Both the position numbers and the translations under genes were made by a program. From Streptosporangiaceae bacterium (lineage in GTDB: Bacteria; Actinomycetota; Actinomycetes; Streptosporangiales; Streptosporangiaceae): a DNA stretch of 5,348 bases. Of this stretch, positions 1-5,348 are shown piece after piece. The notes below the pieces were generated by a model. That model was given only the letters and a program-made list of their open reading frames with translations. It searched no databases and was not told the DNA's origin. Where the stretch lies: positions 1-5,348 of the forward strand of contig JASHSO010000339.1 in assembly GCA_030038715.1 (NCBI GenBank), written 5' to 3'. The first letter of the stretch is position 1. Each line of letters begins with the position of its first letter.

Positions 1-76
1 CCCTGCCTCTGCCGCGCCGGGGCGGCAGTTGCTCACCGCACGCCTCGCATGCCGTGGGTTGGTCAACAGCTGCCAC
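1..76 (-). CDS. 5' fragment of an unidentified protein with an N-terminal CxxC motif (cut by left edge)
   Basis: Reading leftward from a GTG at 76-74 gives an open frame of 25 codons that runs off the window. It starts MAAVDQPTACEACGEQLPP and continues with alternating Arg and Gly. The pair Cys-Glu-Ala-Cys at residues 10-13, followed by Gly and then a Pro/Arg/Gly-rich stretch, looks like the first half of a small zinc ribbon. Such ribbons are found at the N-terminus of some actinobacterial DNA-binding proteins. The start is supported by GGTGA on the minus strand (81-85), four bases before the GTG, which would pair with the 16S rRNA tail. A strong palindrome lies about 40 bases upstream, in the leader or promoter. 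An overlapping frame from a GTG at 84-82 is also open but is less protein-like and lacks this ribosome site. Function is unknown; a regulator is only an inference. Confidence 0.45.
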   Translation of the reverse strand, partial: MAAVDQPTACEACGEQLPPRRGRGR

Positions 77-116
77 AAGCTCACCCTGTCAAGACGGCGT
101 GGATGCCTGAGTCGCC

Positions 117-139
117 AGCACGTATTTATAATACGTGCT
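117..139. promoter_or_regulatory. 23-bp perfect palindrome with AT-rich core, candidate operator/promoter
   Basis: The left arm AGCACGTATT (117-126) and right arm AATACGTGCT (130-139) are exact inverted complements around the spacer TAT. The core contains TATAAT on the plus strand (127-132), and TATTAT (133-128) and TATAAA (130-125) on the minus strand, all close to a -10 box. No good -35 box is visible on either strand. A third half-site AGCACG recurs at 148-153, 31 bp (about three helical turns) from the first, inside the palindrome TGCTAGCA (144-151). The only plausible target is the left-edge minus-strand gene starting at 76, since nothing on the plus strand reads as a gene here. No T-tract follows on either strand, so an intrinsic terminator is less likely. 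A dimeric repressor site is the best reading. Confidence 0.5.
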
Positions 140-212
140 TAGTTGCTAGCACGGAAATTAGCAGACCCGCGGAGCAGCCAGTCCACCCGTCGCCGCCTGG
201 AGGGCGTTGCCG

Positions 213-1130
213 TCAGGGTTCGGGGTTTTCGCCGCGCCCTTGCTGCTCGGCAAGAAACCGCTCAAACTGGGCGCCTAGCTCCTCGGCCGTTGGTACCTCC
301 GACTCGTCGGCCAGCAGGCTCTCCCGGTCGGCAGCGAACGCGTCATACTGCTGCTCCAGCGCTCGTACCACCTCGGCTACCTCCGCGGAGCCCTCGACCT
401 GGCGGGCGATCTCCAGGTCCGTACGGCGAGCGGCCTCACGCAGCGCATCGCCCGGCAGCGCCAGTCCGGTCGCACGCTGAACCGAATCCAGCAGCGTCGT
501 GGCTGCGGCCGGATAGGCGGCCTGCGCCAGGTAGTGCGGAACGTGGACCGCGAAGCCGATGGCAGCTCGGCCGTCTTCGCCGAGTCGGTATTCAAGCAAC
601 GCGCCGGCGCTGCCCGGTACCTGCAGCTTGTCGACCAGAGGCCGGTAGCCCTCGATCAGCCCGGGCTTGGTGCCGTGGGCGGTCACGCCAAGCTGTCTGG
701 TATGCGGCACTCCCATCGGAATGCCGTGGAACCCGACGGACATGCGTACCCGCAGCTCGGCCGCAAGTTGGAGGAGAGCCGAAGTGAACGCTTCCCACTC
801 GCGATCTGGCTCGAGCCCGGCCAGCAACAGGAATGGCGTTCCCTCTATATCGCGCAGTTGCGACAGCACGATCTCGGGAGTGTCGTAGTCCTCCCAGTGG
901 TCCTTGGCGAAAGTCATGATGGGGCGGCGCGACCGGTAGTCCAGCAGGGCATCGACGTCGAACCTGGCTACCTGCTCGTGTTCCAGGGTGCTCATGAGAT
1001 GCGTGGCAAGCAGGCGCCCGGCAGCCCCTGCATCGATGAAGCCGTCGAGATAGTGGAGCATGACCAGATTTCCATCTGGCTCGGGCGCGGTTGGGCCTAG
1101 CTCGTACAGGTCGGCCGGGTTACGCGCCAC
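213..1130 (-). CDS. PAC2 family protein (proteasome assembly chaperone 2-like)
   Basis: This 305-residue protein belongs to the PAC2 family, whose eukaryotic and archaeal relatives assist proteasome assembly. Actinobacteria carry one or more soluble cytoplasmic homologues of uncertain role. Recognisable family segments are the N-terminal LHYLDGFIDAG (25-35), the central GIPMGVPHTRQLGVTAHGT (136-154) and VHVPHYLAQAAYPAAATTLL (195-214), in the family's usual order. The last 50-60 residues form a charged, probably helical tail ending in GENPEP. There are no membrane segments or signal peptide. It starts at GTG (1130-1128), with AAGGG about nine bases upstream as the likely ribosome site. An in-frame TAG lies upstream with no better start between. 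The gene follows the regulator gene on the same strand after 81 bp containing a stem-loop, so co-transcription is possible but not shown. The family call is firm; the cellular role is not. Confidence 0.9.
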   Translation of the reverse strand: MARNPADLYELGPTAPEPDGNLVMLHYLDGFIDAGAAGRLLATHLMSTLEHEQVARFDVDALLDYRSRRPIMTFAKDHWEDYDTPEIVLSQLRDIEGTPFLLLAGLEPDREWEAFTSALLQLAAELRVRMSVGFHGIPMGVPHTRQLGVTAHGTKPGLIEGYRPLVDKLQVPGSAGALLEYRLGEDGRAAIGFAVHVPHYLAQAAYPAAATTLLDSVQRATGLALPGDALREAARRTDLEIARQVEGSAEVAEVVRALEQQYDAFAADRESLLADESEVPTAEELGAQFERFLAEQQGRGENPEP

Positions 1131-1168
1131 GTCTGACAGCCCTTCATCGCGATGTCGCCCGTCGTTCT

Positions 1169-1193
1169 TATCAACGGGCTAGCCCCGCTGATA
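1169..1193 (-). terminator. Imperfect stem-loop between regulator and PAC2 genes; weak terminator or operator candidate
   Basis: On the minus strand, TATCAGCGGG and CCCGTTGATA can form a ten-pair stem (one G-U pair) around a five-base loop. It starts about 20 bases after the regulator's stop codon. No T-run follows, so a classical intrinsic terminator is not supported. It could be a U-tract-less actinobacterial terminator, or a protein-binding site ahead of the PAC2 gene, whose start is 39 bp further on. A TTGACG box on the minus strand (1209-1204) resembles a -35 element, but no -10 box lies at a suitable distance. Confidence 0.3.
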
Positions 1194-1211
1194 ATCCCGG
1201 GGACGTCAAAC

Positions 1212-1853
1212 CTAGTGGCTCACGCGCGTTCGCGGTAACTTCGCGGCCGAGCTGAGACCGTGCCAGCGATCGAGCAGCCCGGTGATCTCGGTCGCGATGA
1301 ACTCGAAGTAGCGGACCGTCTCGGACATTCGCACTCCAGCTGGTGAGTCAGCGCCGAGTACGTCGACCCCCTCGCGAAGTTCGGTCGCCCAGCGCCGGAA
1401 CTGCCGATCGCGCAGTCGGACTATGTCCTGCCACACGTCGGGTGACATCCGGTAGTGCCGACGGCGCGAGCCTGGCTCGCCGTGCACTGTGGCGAGGCCG
1501 ACCTGGAGCAGGTAGCGCACGCCGCCTGAGATCGACGCGGGGCTTGCCTGCAGCAGGTCGCCAAGTTCGGCGGCGGTCAGGCTGCTGGAGTCGGCCGTCA
1601 GCAGCGCCACGAAGATCCTTGCCGGAGTGCGCGGGAATCCGGTCAACGTGAGCAGCCCGGTGAAGCGCTCGATGAACTCGCGCACGGCAGCCGGATCGCG
1701 CTCCGTGGGACCTGCCGCGCCGCCGCCGGTTGCGGACCCGCCGAGGCCTGCCGCGCCGGTGTCAGATGCGGGCCCGCCGAGGCCTGCCGCGCCGGTGTCA
1801 GATGCGGGCCGGGCCGTTCCCGTCTGTCGGTTGTTGATCCTGCTTGCGGTCAC
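1212..1853 (-). CDS. GbsR/MarR-like winged-helix transcriptional regulator
   Basis: This is a 213-residue predicted regulator, numbered from the GTG at 1853-1851. Residues 1-50 are a low-complexity Ala/Gly tail with two exact copies of PASDTGAAGLGG (16-27 and 28-39) and a decayed third. The conserved core begins at VREFIERF (57-64), then GFPRTPARIFVALL (72-85). A helix-turn-helix follows with recognition helix ASPASISGGVRYL (103-115), then a basic wing GEPGSRRRHYRM (125-136) and a C-terminal helical dimer region with ADSPAGVRMSET. This matches actinobacterial MarR-like regulators of the GbsR group. I chose GTG 1853 because GGGGAGG (minus strand, 1873-1867) precedes it by 13 bases, a longish but usable spacing. 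The frame also opens at a TTG at 1880 without a ribosome site, which would add nine residues. It is divergent from the ABC exporter, so it is probably that operon's local, autoregulated repressor. The ligand is unknown. Confidence 0.88.
   Translation of the reverse strand: MTASRINNRQTGTARPASDTGAAGLGGPASDTGAAGLGGSATGGGAAGPTERDPAAVREFIERFTGLLTLTGFPRTPARIFVALLTADSSSLTAAELGDLLQASPASISGGVRYLLQVGLATVHGEPGSRRRHYRMSPDVWQDIVRLRDRQFRRWATELREGVDVLGADSPAGVRMSETVRYFEFIATEITGLLDRWHGLSSAAKLPRTRVSH
1711..1808. repeat. Tandem 36-bp repeat (two exact copies plus a decayed third) inside the regulator gene
   Basis: Positions 1737-1772 and 1773-1808 are identical 36-bp copies, each beginning CCCGCCGAGGCC and ending GATGCGGG. 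A diverged, shorter remnant is visible at 1711-1736. The unit is a multiple of three, so the reading frame is kept, and it encodes twelve residues per copy in the flexible N-terminal tail of the regulator. Exact identity of the two copies suggests a recent duplication, or ongoing slippage in GC-rich DNA. Confidence 0.9.
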
Positions 1854-1880
1854 GAGTTCGCCGGTACCTCCCCGTTCCAA

Positions 1881-1917
1881 TATTTAGGTACTTATGAATT
1901 TGCTGTAGCATCACACT
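1881..1917. promoter_or_regulatory. AT-rich divergent control region with candidate operator and exporter promoter
   Basis: This stretch between the regulator and exporter genes is strikingly AT-rich compared with its surroundings. It contains the imperfect palindrome TAGGTACTTA (1885-1894), which matches its own complement at eight of ten positions around GTAC and is a candidate site for the regulator. For the exporter, TAGCAT (1906-1911) matches four of six bases of the -10 consensus. TTTAGG (1883-1888), 17 bp upstream, is a poor -35 that overlaps the palindrome. The expected transcription start, about seven bases past the -10 box, falls on the GTG start codon at 1918. Binding at the palindrome would block this promoter. 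I could not pick a convincing -10 for the minus-strand regulator. All assignments here are inferred from position and base composition. Confidence 0.5.
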
Positions 1918-2889
1918 GTGAACGCTATCGAAGTCTCCGGGCTTCGCAAAGCCTTCGGGCGGACCGTAGCGCTGGACGGGCTCGACCTGACAGTGCACGT
2001 CGGCGAGGTGCACGGCTTCCTTGGGCCAAATGGCGCCGGCAAGACGACGACGATCAGGATCTTGCTCGGTCTCCTGCGTGCCGACGGCGGGGCCACCCGG
2101 CTGCTGGATGGCGATCCGTGGCGGGAGGCCGTCTGGCTGCATCGCAGGCTCGCCTACGTCCCGGGAGACGTCACCCTGTGGCCGAACCTGTCCGGCGGGG
2201 AGGTGATCGACCTGCTAGGGCGACTGCGCGGCGGTCTCGACGCTAAGCGGCGCGCAGAGCTGCTTGAGCGATTCGACCTCGACCCGACCAAGAAGGCACG
2301 GACCTACTCACGTGGGAACAGGCAGAAGGTCGCACTTGTCGCCGCACTCGCCTCGGACGCCGAGCTGCTGATCCTGGACGAGCCGACGGCAGGGCTTGAC
2401 CCGCTGATGGAAGCCACGTTCCGCCAGTGCGCGGAGGAGGAGCGGGCACGCGGTCGCACCGTGCTGCTATCCAGCCACATCCTGTCGGAGGTGGAGGCGC
2501 TGTGCGATCGCGTGACGATCATCCGGCTCGGCCGCACAGTCGAGACCGGAACTCTCGCAGAGCTACGTCACCTGACCCGCACGTCGATCGCGGCCGAGCT
2601 TGCCGGGGCCGCGACCGGAATCGCGGAGTTGCCAGGCGTGCACCACTTGGTGGTGGACCCGAGCCAGGACGGGGGTTGCAGGGTGCGCTGCGAGGTGGAC
2701 TCGGATCACTTGGATCAGCTGCTCCGCCGGCTGGTCGCGGTGGGAGTTCGCACGTTGGTGAGCCAGCCGCCCACGCTGGAAGAGCTGTTCTTGCGGCATT
2801 ACGCCGCCGGAGGCGAGCCCGGAATCCGGACGCCCAGTGCCGTCATCGGTGAGGGTGCGGCTGGCCGGAACGAGCCGGTCCAGCCATGA
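1918..2889 (+). CDS. ABC exporter ATP-binding protein (polyketide-antibiotic exporter type)
   Basis: This 323-residue ATPase powers the permease encoded next to it. Visible motifs are the Walker [10 protein letters not shown] (36-44), the signature region YSRGNRQKV (130-138, diverged from LSGGQ), the Walker B LLILDE (150-155), the D-loop GLDP (159-162) and the switch histidine H187. In the Q-loop the usual glutamine is missing: the sequence reads [16 protein letters not shown] (80-95), which I associate with this exporter subfamily. The LSGGE there is not the signature motif. Residues 205-305 form the C-terminal extension typical of DrrA-like ATPases, ending LEELFLRHY, plus about 20 extra residues. 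The start is GTG with no ribosome site upstream, and a -10-like box seven bases away suggests a leaderless message. Its stop overlaps the permease start as ATGA. The exported compound is not identifiable. Confidence 0.93.
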   Translation: MNAIEVSGLRKAFGRTVALDGLDLTVHVGEVHGFLGPNGAGKTTTIRILLGLLRADGGATRLLDGDPWREAVWLHRRLAYVPGDVTLWPNLSGGEVIDLLGRLRGGLDAKRRAELLERFDLDPTKKARTYSRGNRQKVALVAALASDAELLILDEPTAGLDPLMEATFRQCAEEERARGRTVLLSSHILSEVEALCDRVTIIRLGRTVETGTLAELRHLTRTSIAAELAGAATGIAELPGVHHLVVDPSQDGGCRVRCEVDSDHLDQLLRRLVAVGVRTLVSQPPTLEELFLRHYAAGGEPGIRTPSAVIGEGAAGRNEPVQP

Positions 2890-4550
2890 CTGGCGCGGCT
2901 GCCGCGACGGTCGTCGCCGGGCGGCCAGGCCGGAGACGGGCAGTCGGCAGTTCGCTGGCCGGGACCGGCCAGCTGGCCCGGCTGGCGATGCGGCGCGACC
3001 GCATCTTGCTGCCGGCCTGGGTCTACGCGCTGACTGTCGTGATTGGCATCTCCGGCGGCTTCGGGCTGAAGGAGGTGTACAAGACACCGGCGAGCCGGCT
3101 TGCTCTGGCTGGGAGCATTCACCGTGACGCGGCGCTCTCGTTCCTCTACGGTCAGTTGCACGGCAGTTCGCTCGGGGCCATCGCGTCCTGGCGTTACCTG
3201 ATGTACGGGTCGCTCGCGGCCGGCCTGATGAGCATCTTCCTGGTGATCCGGCACACCAGGGCCGACGAGGAGACGGGTCGACTTGAGCTCATCGGCTCCA
3301 CTGCCGTAGGCCGACCTGCGCCGCTTGCGGTAGCGCTGCTGCTCGCCACGACAGCCAACATGATCTTGTTCGCGCTGACTGCGGCGGTGCTGGCCTACAG
3401 CGGCCTTCCGATCGTCGGCGCTATCGCTTTCGCGCTCGCCGAGGCCAGCGGTGGCCTGGTGTTCGGCGCGCTGGCAGCGATCGCTGCTCAGGTCAGCGGG
3501 ACGGCGCGGGGCGCCCGCGCGATGGCCATCACGGCCCTCGGCGTCGCCTTCCTGCTGCGCGGCGCCGGTGACTCGGGCGGCAGTCACGGGCTGACGTGGC
3601 TGACCTGGCTGTCGCCGCTCGGCTGGCCGGAGCTCATCAGGCCATTCGCCGCCGAGCGGTGGTGGGTCTTTGCACTGCCTGCGGCAACCGCCGTCGCGTG
3701 CACGGCTGTCGCTTTCGCGCTCGCCGCGTTCCGCGACCACGGGGCGGGCATGGTGGAGCCTAGGCCCGGCCCGGCTCAGGGCGGCAGGCTGCTGGCCGGA
3801 CCGCTGGGCCTGGCGTGGCGGCTTCAACTGGGGTCGCTGGCGGGCTGGGGTGCCGGATTCCTTGTCGGCGGCCTCGCGATTGGGGTAGTAGCGGAGTCGA
3901 TCGGCCAACTCGTCGGCTCCAGCGCCGCAGTCGACAAGGCTGTCAGGCAGATCGGCGGGCAGTCCGGGCTGACCGATGCCTACCTGGCCGCCTGCATGAG
4001 CCTGGTTGGCCTGGTCGCGGCAGCTTACGCCACGTCGGTCGTGCTGCGGCTGCGCTCGGAAGAAACCGACGGCCACGGCGAGCCGATACTGGCCTCGCCG
4101 GTCAGTCGGCTGCGGTGGGGCGCCAGCCAGTTGCTCGTCGCGCTGGCCGGAACTGCGGTGGTGCTGCTCGCGGCCGGGCTCGGCGTCGGGCTCGGTTTCG
4201 GCATCGCGGCCGCCGACGTGAACGGGCAGCTGCCGAGGCTGATCGGCGCCGGACTAGCGCAACTGCCCGCGGCGTTGGCTGTGGCTGGGGTGGGCGTGGT
4301 ATTCCTCGGGGTGCTGCCGCGGTGGAGCGTCCCCGGCGGCTGGCTCGCCGTCGCAGTCTGCGGGTTCATCGGAGTATTCGGGCCCGCGCTCCGGCTCTCC
4401 CGGGCGGTGCTCGATGTATCACCGTTCACCCACGTGCCGCGGCTGCCTGGCGGGCCGTTCAGCGTCACTCCTATTGTGTGGCTGAGCGCGGCCGCGCTGG
4501 TGCTGGCCGCGGTCGGCCTCGCCGGGCTACGCCGCCGCGACATCGGCTGA
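2886..4550 (+). CDS. ABC exporter permease, fused two-half type (polyketide antibiotic exporter, TnrB-like)
   Basis: This 554-residue integral membrane protein has about twelve hydrophobic segments, roughly at 41-60, 102-121, 147-170, 176-201, 211-224, 259-282, 315-335, 366-388, 411-440, 452-477, 483-503 and 528-548. The first 35 residues are polar and Arg-rich, consistent with a cytoplasmic N-terminus. The two halves repeat each other: [19 protein letters not shown] (125-143) corresponds to [19 protein letters not shown] (390-408), and SPLGW (243-247) to SPFTH (512-516). One polypeptide therefore supplies both transmembrane domains and would pair with a homodimer of the upstream ATPase. Its length and architecture fit the actinobacterial 'exporter of polyketide antibiotics' family. 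It starts at the ATG within the ATGA overlap, without a strong ribosome site, so translational coupling is likely. Efflux of a hydrophobic drug or metabolite is inferred from the family. Confidence 0.92.
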   Translation: MTGAAAATVVAGRPGRRRAVGSSLAGTGQLARLAMRRDRILLPAWVYALTVVIGISGGFGLKEVYKTPASRLALAGSIHRDAALSFLYGQLHGSSLGAIASWRYLMYGSLAAGLMSIFLVIRHTRADEETGRLELIGSTAVGRPAPLAVALLLATTANMILFALTAAVLAYSGLPIVGAIAFALAEASGGLVFGALAAIAAQVSGTARGARAMAITALGVAFLLRGAGDSGGSHGLTWLTWLSPLGWPELIRPFAAERWWVFALPAATAVACTAVAFALAAFRDHGAGMVEPRPGPAQGGRLLAGPLGLAWRLQLGSLAGWGAGFLVGGLAIGVVAESIGQLVGSSAAVDKAVRQIGGQSGLTDAYLAACMSLVGLVAAAYATSVVLRLRSEETDGHGEPILASPVSRLRWGASQLLVALAGTAVVLLAAGLGVGLGFGIAAADVNGQLPRLIGAGLAQLPAALAVAGVGVVFLGVLPRWSVPGGWLAVAVCGFIGVFGPALRLSRAVLDVSPFTHVPRLPGGPFSVTPIVWLSAAALVLAAVGLAGLRRRDIG

Positions 4551-4578
4551 GCGCCGTCCGGCGCGCCGACGCGGCGTC
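4551..4578. terminator. GC-rich hairpins between convergent genes, possible bidirectional terminator
   Basis: Directly after the permease stop codon, GCGCC (4551-4555) and GGCGC (4560-4564) can pair around a four-base loop. A second small hairpin, GCCG-ACG-CGGC (4565-4575), follows. No T-tract follows on either strand. The position, in a 58-bp gap between converging genes, suits a terminator, but the stems are short and such hairpins arise by chance in DNA this GC-rich. Confidence 0.25.
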
Positions 4579-4580
4579 AT

Positions 4581-4616
4581 GCAGCGGGCGTCACGGATGC
4601 GGCGGGCGTCACGGAT
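4581..4616. repeat. Tandem 18-bp repeat spanning the stop codon of the YdeI-like gene
   Basis: GCAGCGGGCGTCACGGAT (4581-4598) is followed immediately by a copy at 4599-4616 that differs only at the third base; GCAGCGTC at 4617-4624 begins a partial third. On the minus strand each unit contains CATCCGTGA, which encodes His-Pro-stop. The used stop codon (4611-4609) is therefore duplicated in frame 18 bp downstream (4593-4591). The protein ends LHP at the first copy. Confidence 0.85.
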
Positions 4617-5187
4617 GCAGCGTCTTGTGTTCCGCCAGCATCTGCACGTACTGGGCGATCTTGCGCGCCCGCGTCTCCGGCCGCTTGACGGTGCCGATTC
4701 GGTACAAGATCGCGTACCGGTTGATGCTGCTGATCGTCTCGAAGAACACCGCAGCCGCGGGGCTCTCCGCCAGTGCTTGCCGCAGGTCATCGGGCACGGT
4801 GACGGCGCGCTGCCCGGCATAGGCGGCCTCCCAGCGACCGTCTGCGCGGGCCTGCTCGACCTCTCGCAGCCCGGCGGGTCGCATCCGCCCGGCCGCAATC
4901 AGTCCGGCGGCCTTCTCCGTGTTGATCCGTGACCACCTGCTGCCCCGCTTGCGCGGCGTGAACCGCTGCAACCAGAAGAACTCGTCGAGCGGTCGCTTCT
5001 GGCCGTCGATCCAGCCGAAGCACAACGCGATGTCCAGAGCCTCCGAGTAGGAAACCGACGGCTCGGGCGACCCCTTCTTCGCGATCTTGAGCCAGACGCC
5101 GGCCGAACGACTGTGCTCGCCTGCCAGCCAGGCTTCCCAGGCGGCGCCGGAAGGGAACGCGAGCTGCGGAAGCTCCTCCTCGCTCAT
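4609..5187 (-). CDS. YdeI/OmpD-associated family protein
   Basis: This predicted soluble protein has 192 residues, numbered from the ATG at 5187-5185. Family landmarks are VWLKIAKKGS (31-40), ALCFGWIDGQ (54-63), FTPRKRGSRWSRIN (76-89) and the C-terminal SSINRYAILYRIGTVKRPE (153-171) followed by TRARKI. The YdeI/OmdA family is widespread. In enterobacteria it has been linked to stress and antimicrobial peptide resistance, but no enzymatic activity is established, so the role here is unknown. The frame also opens at a TTG (5199-5197), which would add four residues. I prefer the ATG, whose ribosome site is weak in either case. The gene converges on the exporter permease and lies 74 bp downstream of another minus-strand gene fragment, so it may share a transcript with that gene. 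Its stop codon sits inside an 18-bp tandem repeat. Confidence 0.88.
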   Translation of the reverse strand: MSEEELPQLAFPSGAAWEAWLAGEHSRSAGVWLKIAKKGSPEPSVSYSEALDIALCFGWIDGQKRPLDEFFWLQRFTPRKRGSRWSRINTEKAAGLIAAGRMRPAGLREVEQARADGRWEAAYAGQRAVTVPDDLRQALAESPAAAVFFETISSINRYAILYRIGTVKRPETRARKIAQYVQMLAEHKTLHP

Positions 5188-5261
5188 GGGGCCAGTCAAC
5201 CACTCGTTACCGTGCGCGGCGGCTGCCGACGCTCGCTGAGGTAGGCGGCGCCACGGGTCGG

Positions 5262-5348
5262 TCAGCTCTTCTGCGAGCCGCTTAGCAACTCGGCGACATG
5301 CGCGCGAGCCTTGTCCTCGGTCGCGCCGGCCTCTGCCAGGATCCGGGC
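5262..5348 (-). CDS. 3' fragment, C-terminus resembling a Clp N-terminal (Clp_N) domain (cut by right edge)
   Basis: Only the last 28 codons and the TGA stop (5264-5262) are in the window. They read ILAEAGATEDKARAHVAELL and then SGSQKS. From memory, this aligns well with the end of the second Clp_N repeat of ClpC-type proteins, which has the pattern VL-x3-GAD-x4-R-x2-V-x2-LLSG-x-Q. The matching elements are GA, an Arg-x2-Val step and LLSG-x-Q. Actinobacteria encode short stand-alone Clp_N proteins, and ending straight after this motif would fit one. The codon use and clean stop support real coding, but 28 residues are too few for a firm family call. It lies upstream of the YdeI-like gene on the same strand, with no convincing terminator in the 74-bp gap. 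Confidence 0.4.
   Translation of the reverse strand, partial: ARILAEAGATEDKARAHVAELLSGSQKS

Noticed and set aside
9..28. Inverted repeat CTGCCGC/GCGGCAG with a six-base loop
   Set aside because: It falls inside the predicted left-edge coding sequence and is the kind of GC hairpin expected by chance; no T-tract follows.
87..92. Perfect TTGACA on the minus strand as a -35 box
   Set aside because: No -10-like hexamer lies 16-19 bp downstream, and it would place transcription inside the edge gene. The upstream AT-rich palindrome is a better promoter position.
143..1100. Plus-strand open frames at 143-787 and 534-1100
   Set aside because: Both are antisense to the PAC2 gene, whose protein has clear family motifs. 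Their compositions are Arg/Pro-rich and unlike real proteins, despite the TATAAT on the plus strand at 127-132.
1918..2142. Minus-strand frame 1798-2142 as an N-terminal extension or separate gene
   Set aside because: It is antisense to the conserved Walker A region of the ATPase and has no recognisable domain.
2799..4076. 425-residue open frame on the minus strand
   Set aside because: It lies fully antisense to the end of the ATPase and the permease, is rich in Arg, Gln, Ala and Gly without recognisable domains, and is a typical high-GC shadow frame.
3815..4822. 335-residue plus-strand open frame across the permease end and into the YdeI-like gene
   Set aside because: It is out of frame with the permease, extremely Arg-rich, and runs antisense into another well-supported gene.
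5188..5261. Possible terminator or small gene between the right-edge fragment and the YdeI-like gene
   Set aside because: Only short GC-rich self-complementary runs are present (for example CGGC-GGCT-GCCG), with no T-tract and no convincing start with a ribosome site.

Overview
The window is high-GC DNA with GTG starts, weak or absent Shine-Dalgarno sites and protein families that point to an actinobacterium. I cannot name the genus. It holds five complete protein-coding genes and two fragments cut by the window edges. Almost every other long open frame is antisense to one of these genes.

Left part (1-1211): a gene fragment runs off the left edge on the minus strand; its N-terminus carries a Cys-x-x-Cys motif. 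Upstream of it lies a 23-bp perfect inverted repeat with an AT-rich core, probably an operator over a promoter. Next, also on the minus strand, is a complete PAC2-family protein (213-1130).

Centre (1212-4550): a divergent regulator/exporter module. A GbsR/MarR-like winged-helix regulator is on the minus strand. A two-gene ABC exporter operon is on the plus strand: an ATPase followed by a 554-residue permease made of two fused half-permeases. The ATPase and permease overlap by the four bases ATGA, so they are probably translationally coupled. The pair matches the actinobacterial 'polyketide antibiotic exporter' type (TnrB-like). The short, unusually AT-rich divergent intergenic region holds a candidate operator and a candidate promoter placed so that the ATPase mRNA would be leaderless. 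My inference is that the regulator represses the exporter and responds to its substrate. The substrate cannot be read from the sequence.

Right part (4551-5348): the permease converges on a YdeI/OmpD-associated family gene (minus strand), whose stop codon lies in an 18-bp tandem repeat. Behind it, on the same strand, is the last 28 codons of another gene, whose tail resembles the end of a Clp N-terminal domain.

I see no phage, insertion sequence, CRISPR, tRNA or rRNA. I found no clearly new system. The points most worth checking are the two palindromic control regions, the tandem duplication in the regulator's N-terminal tail, the stop-codon repeat and the two edge fragments.
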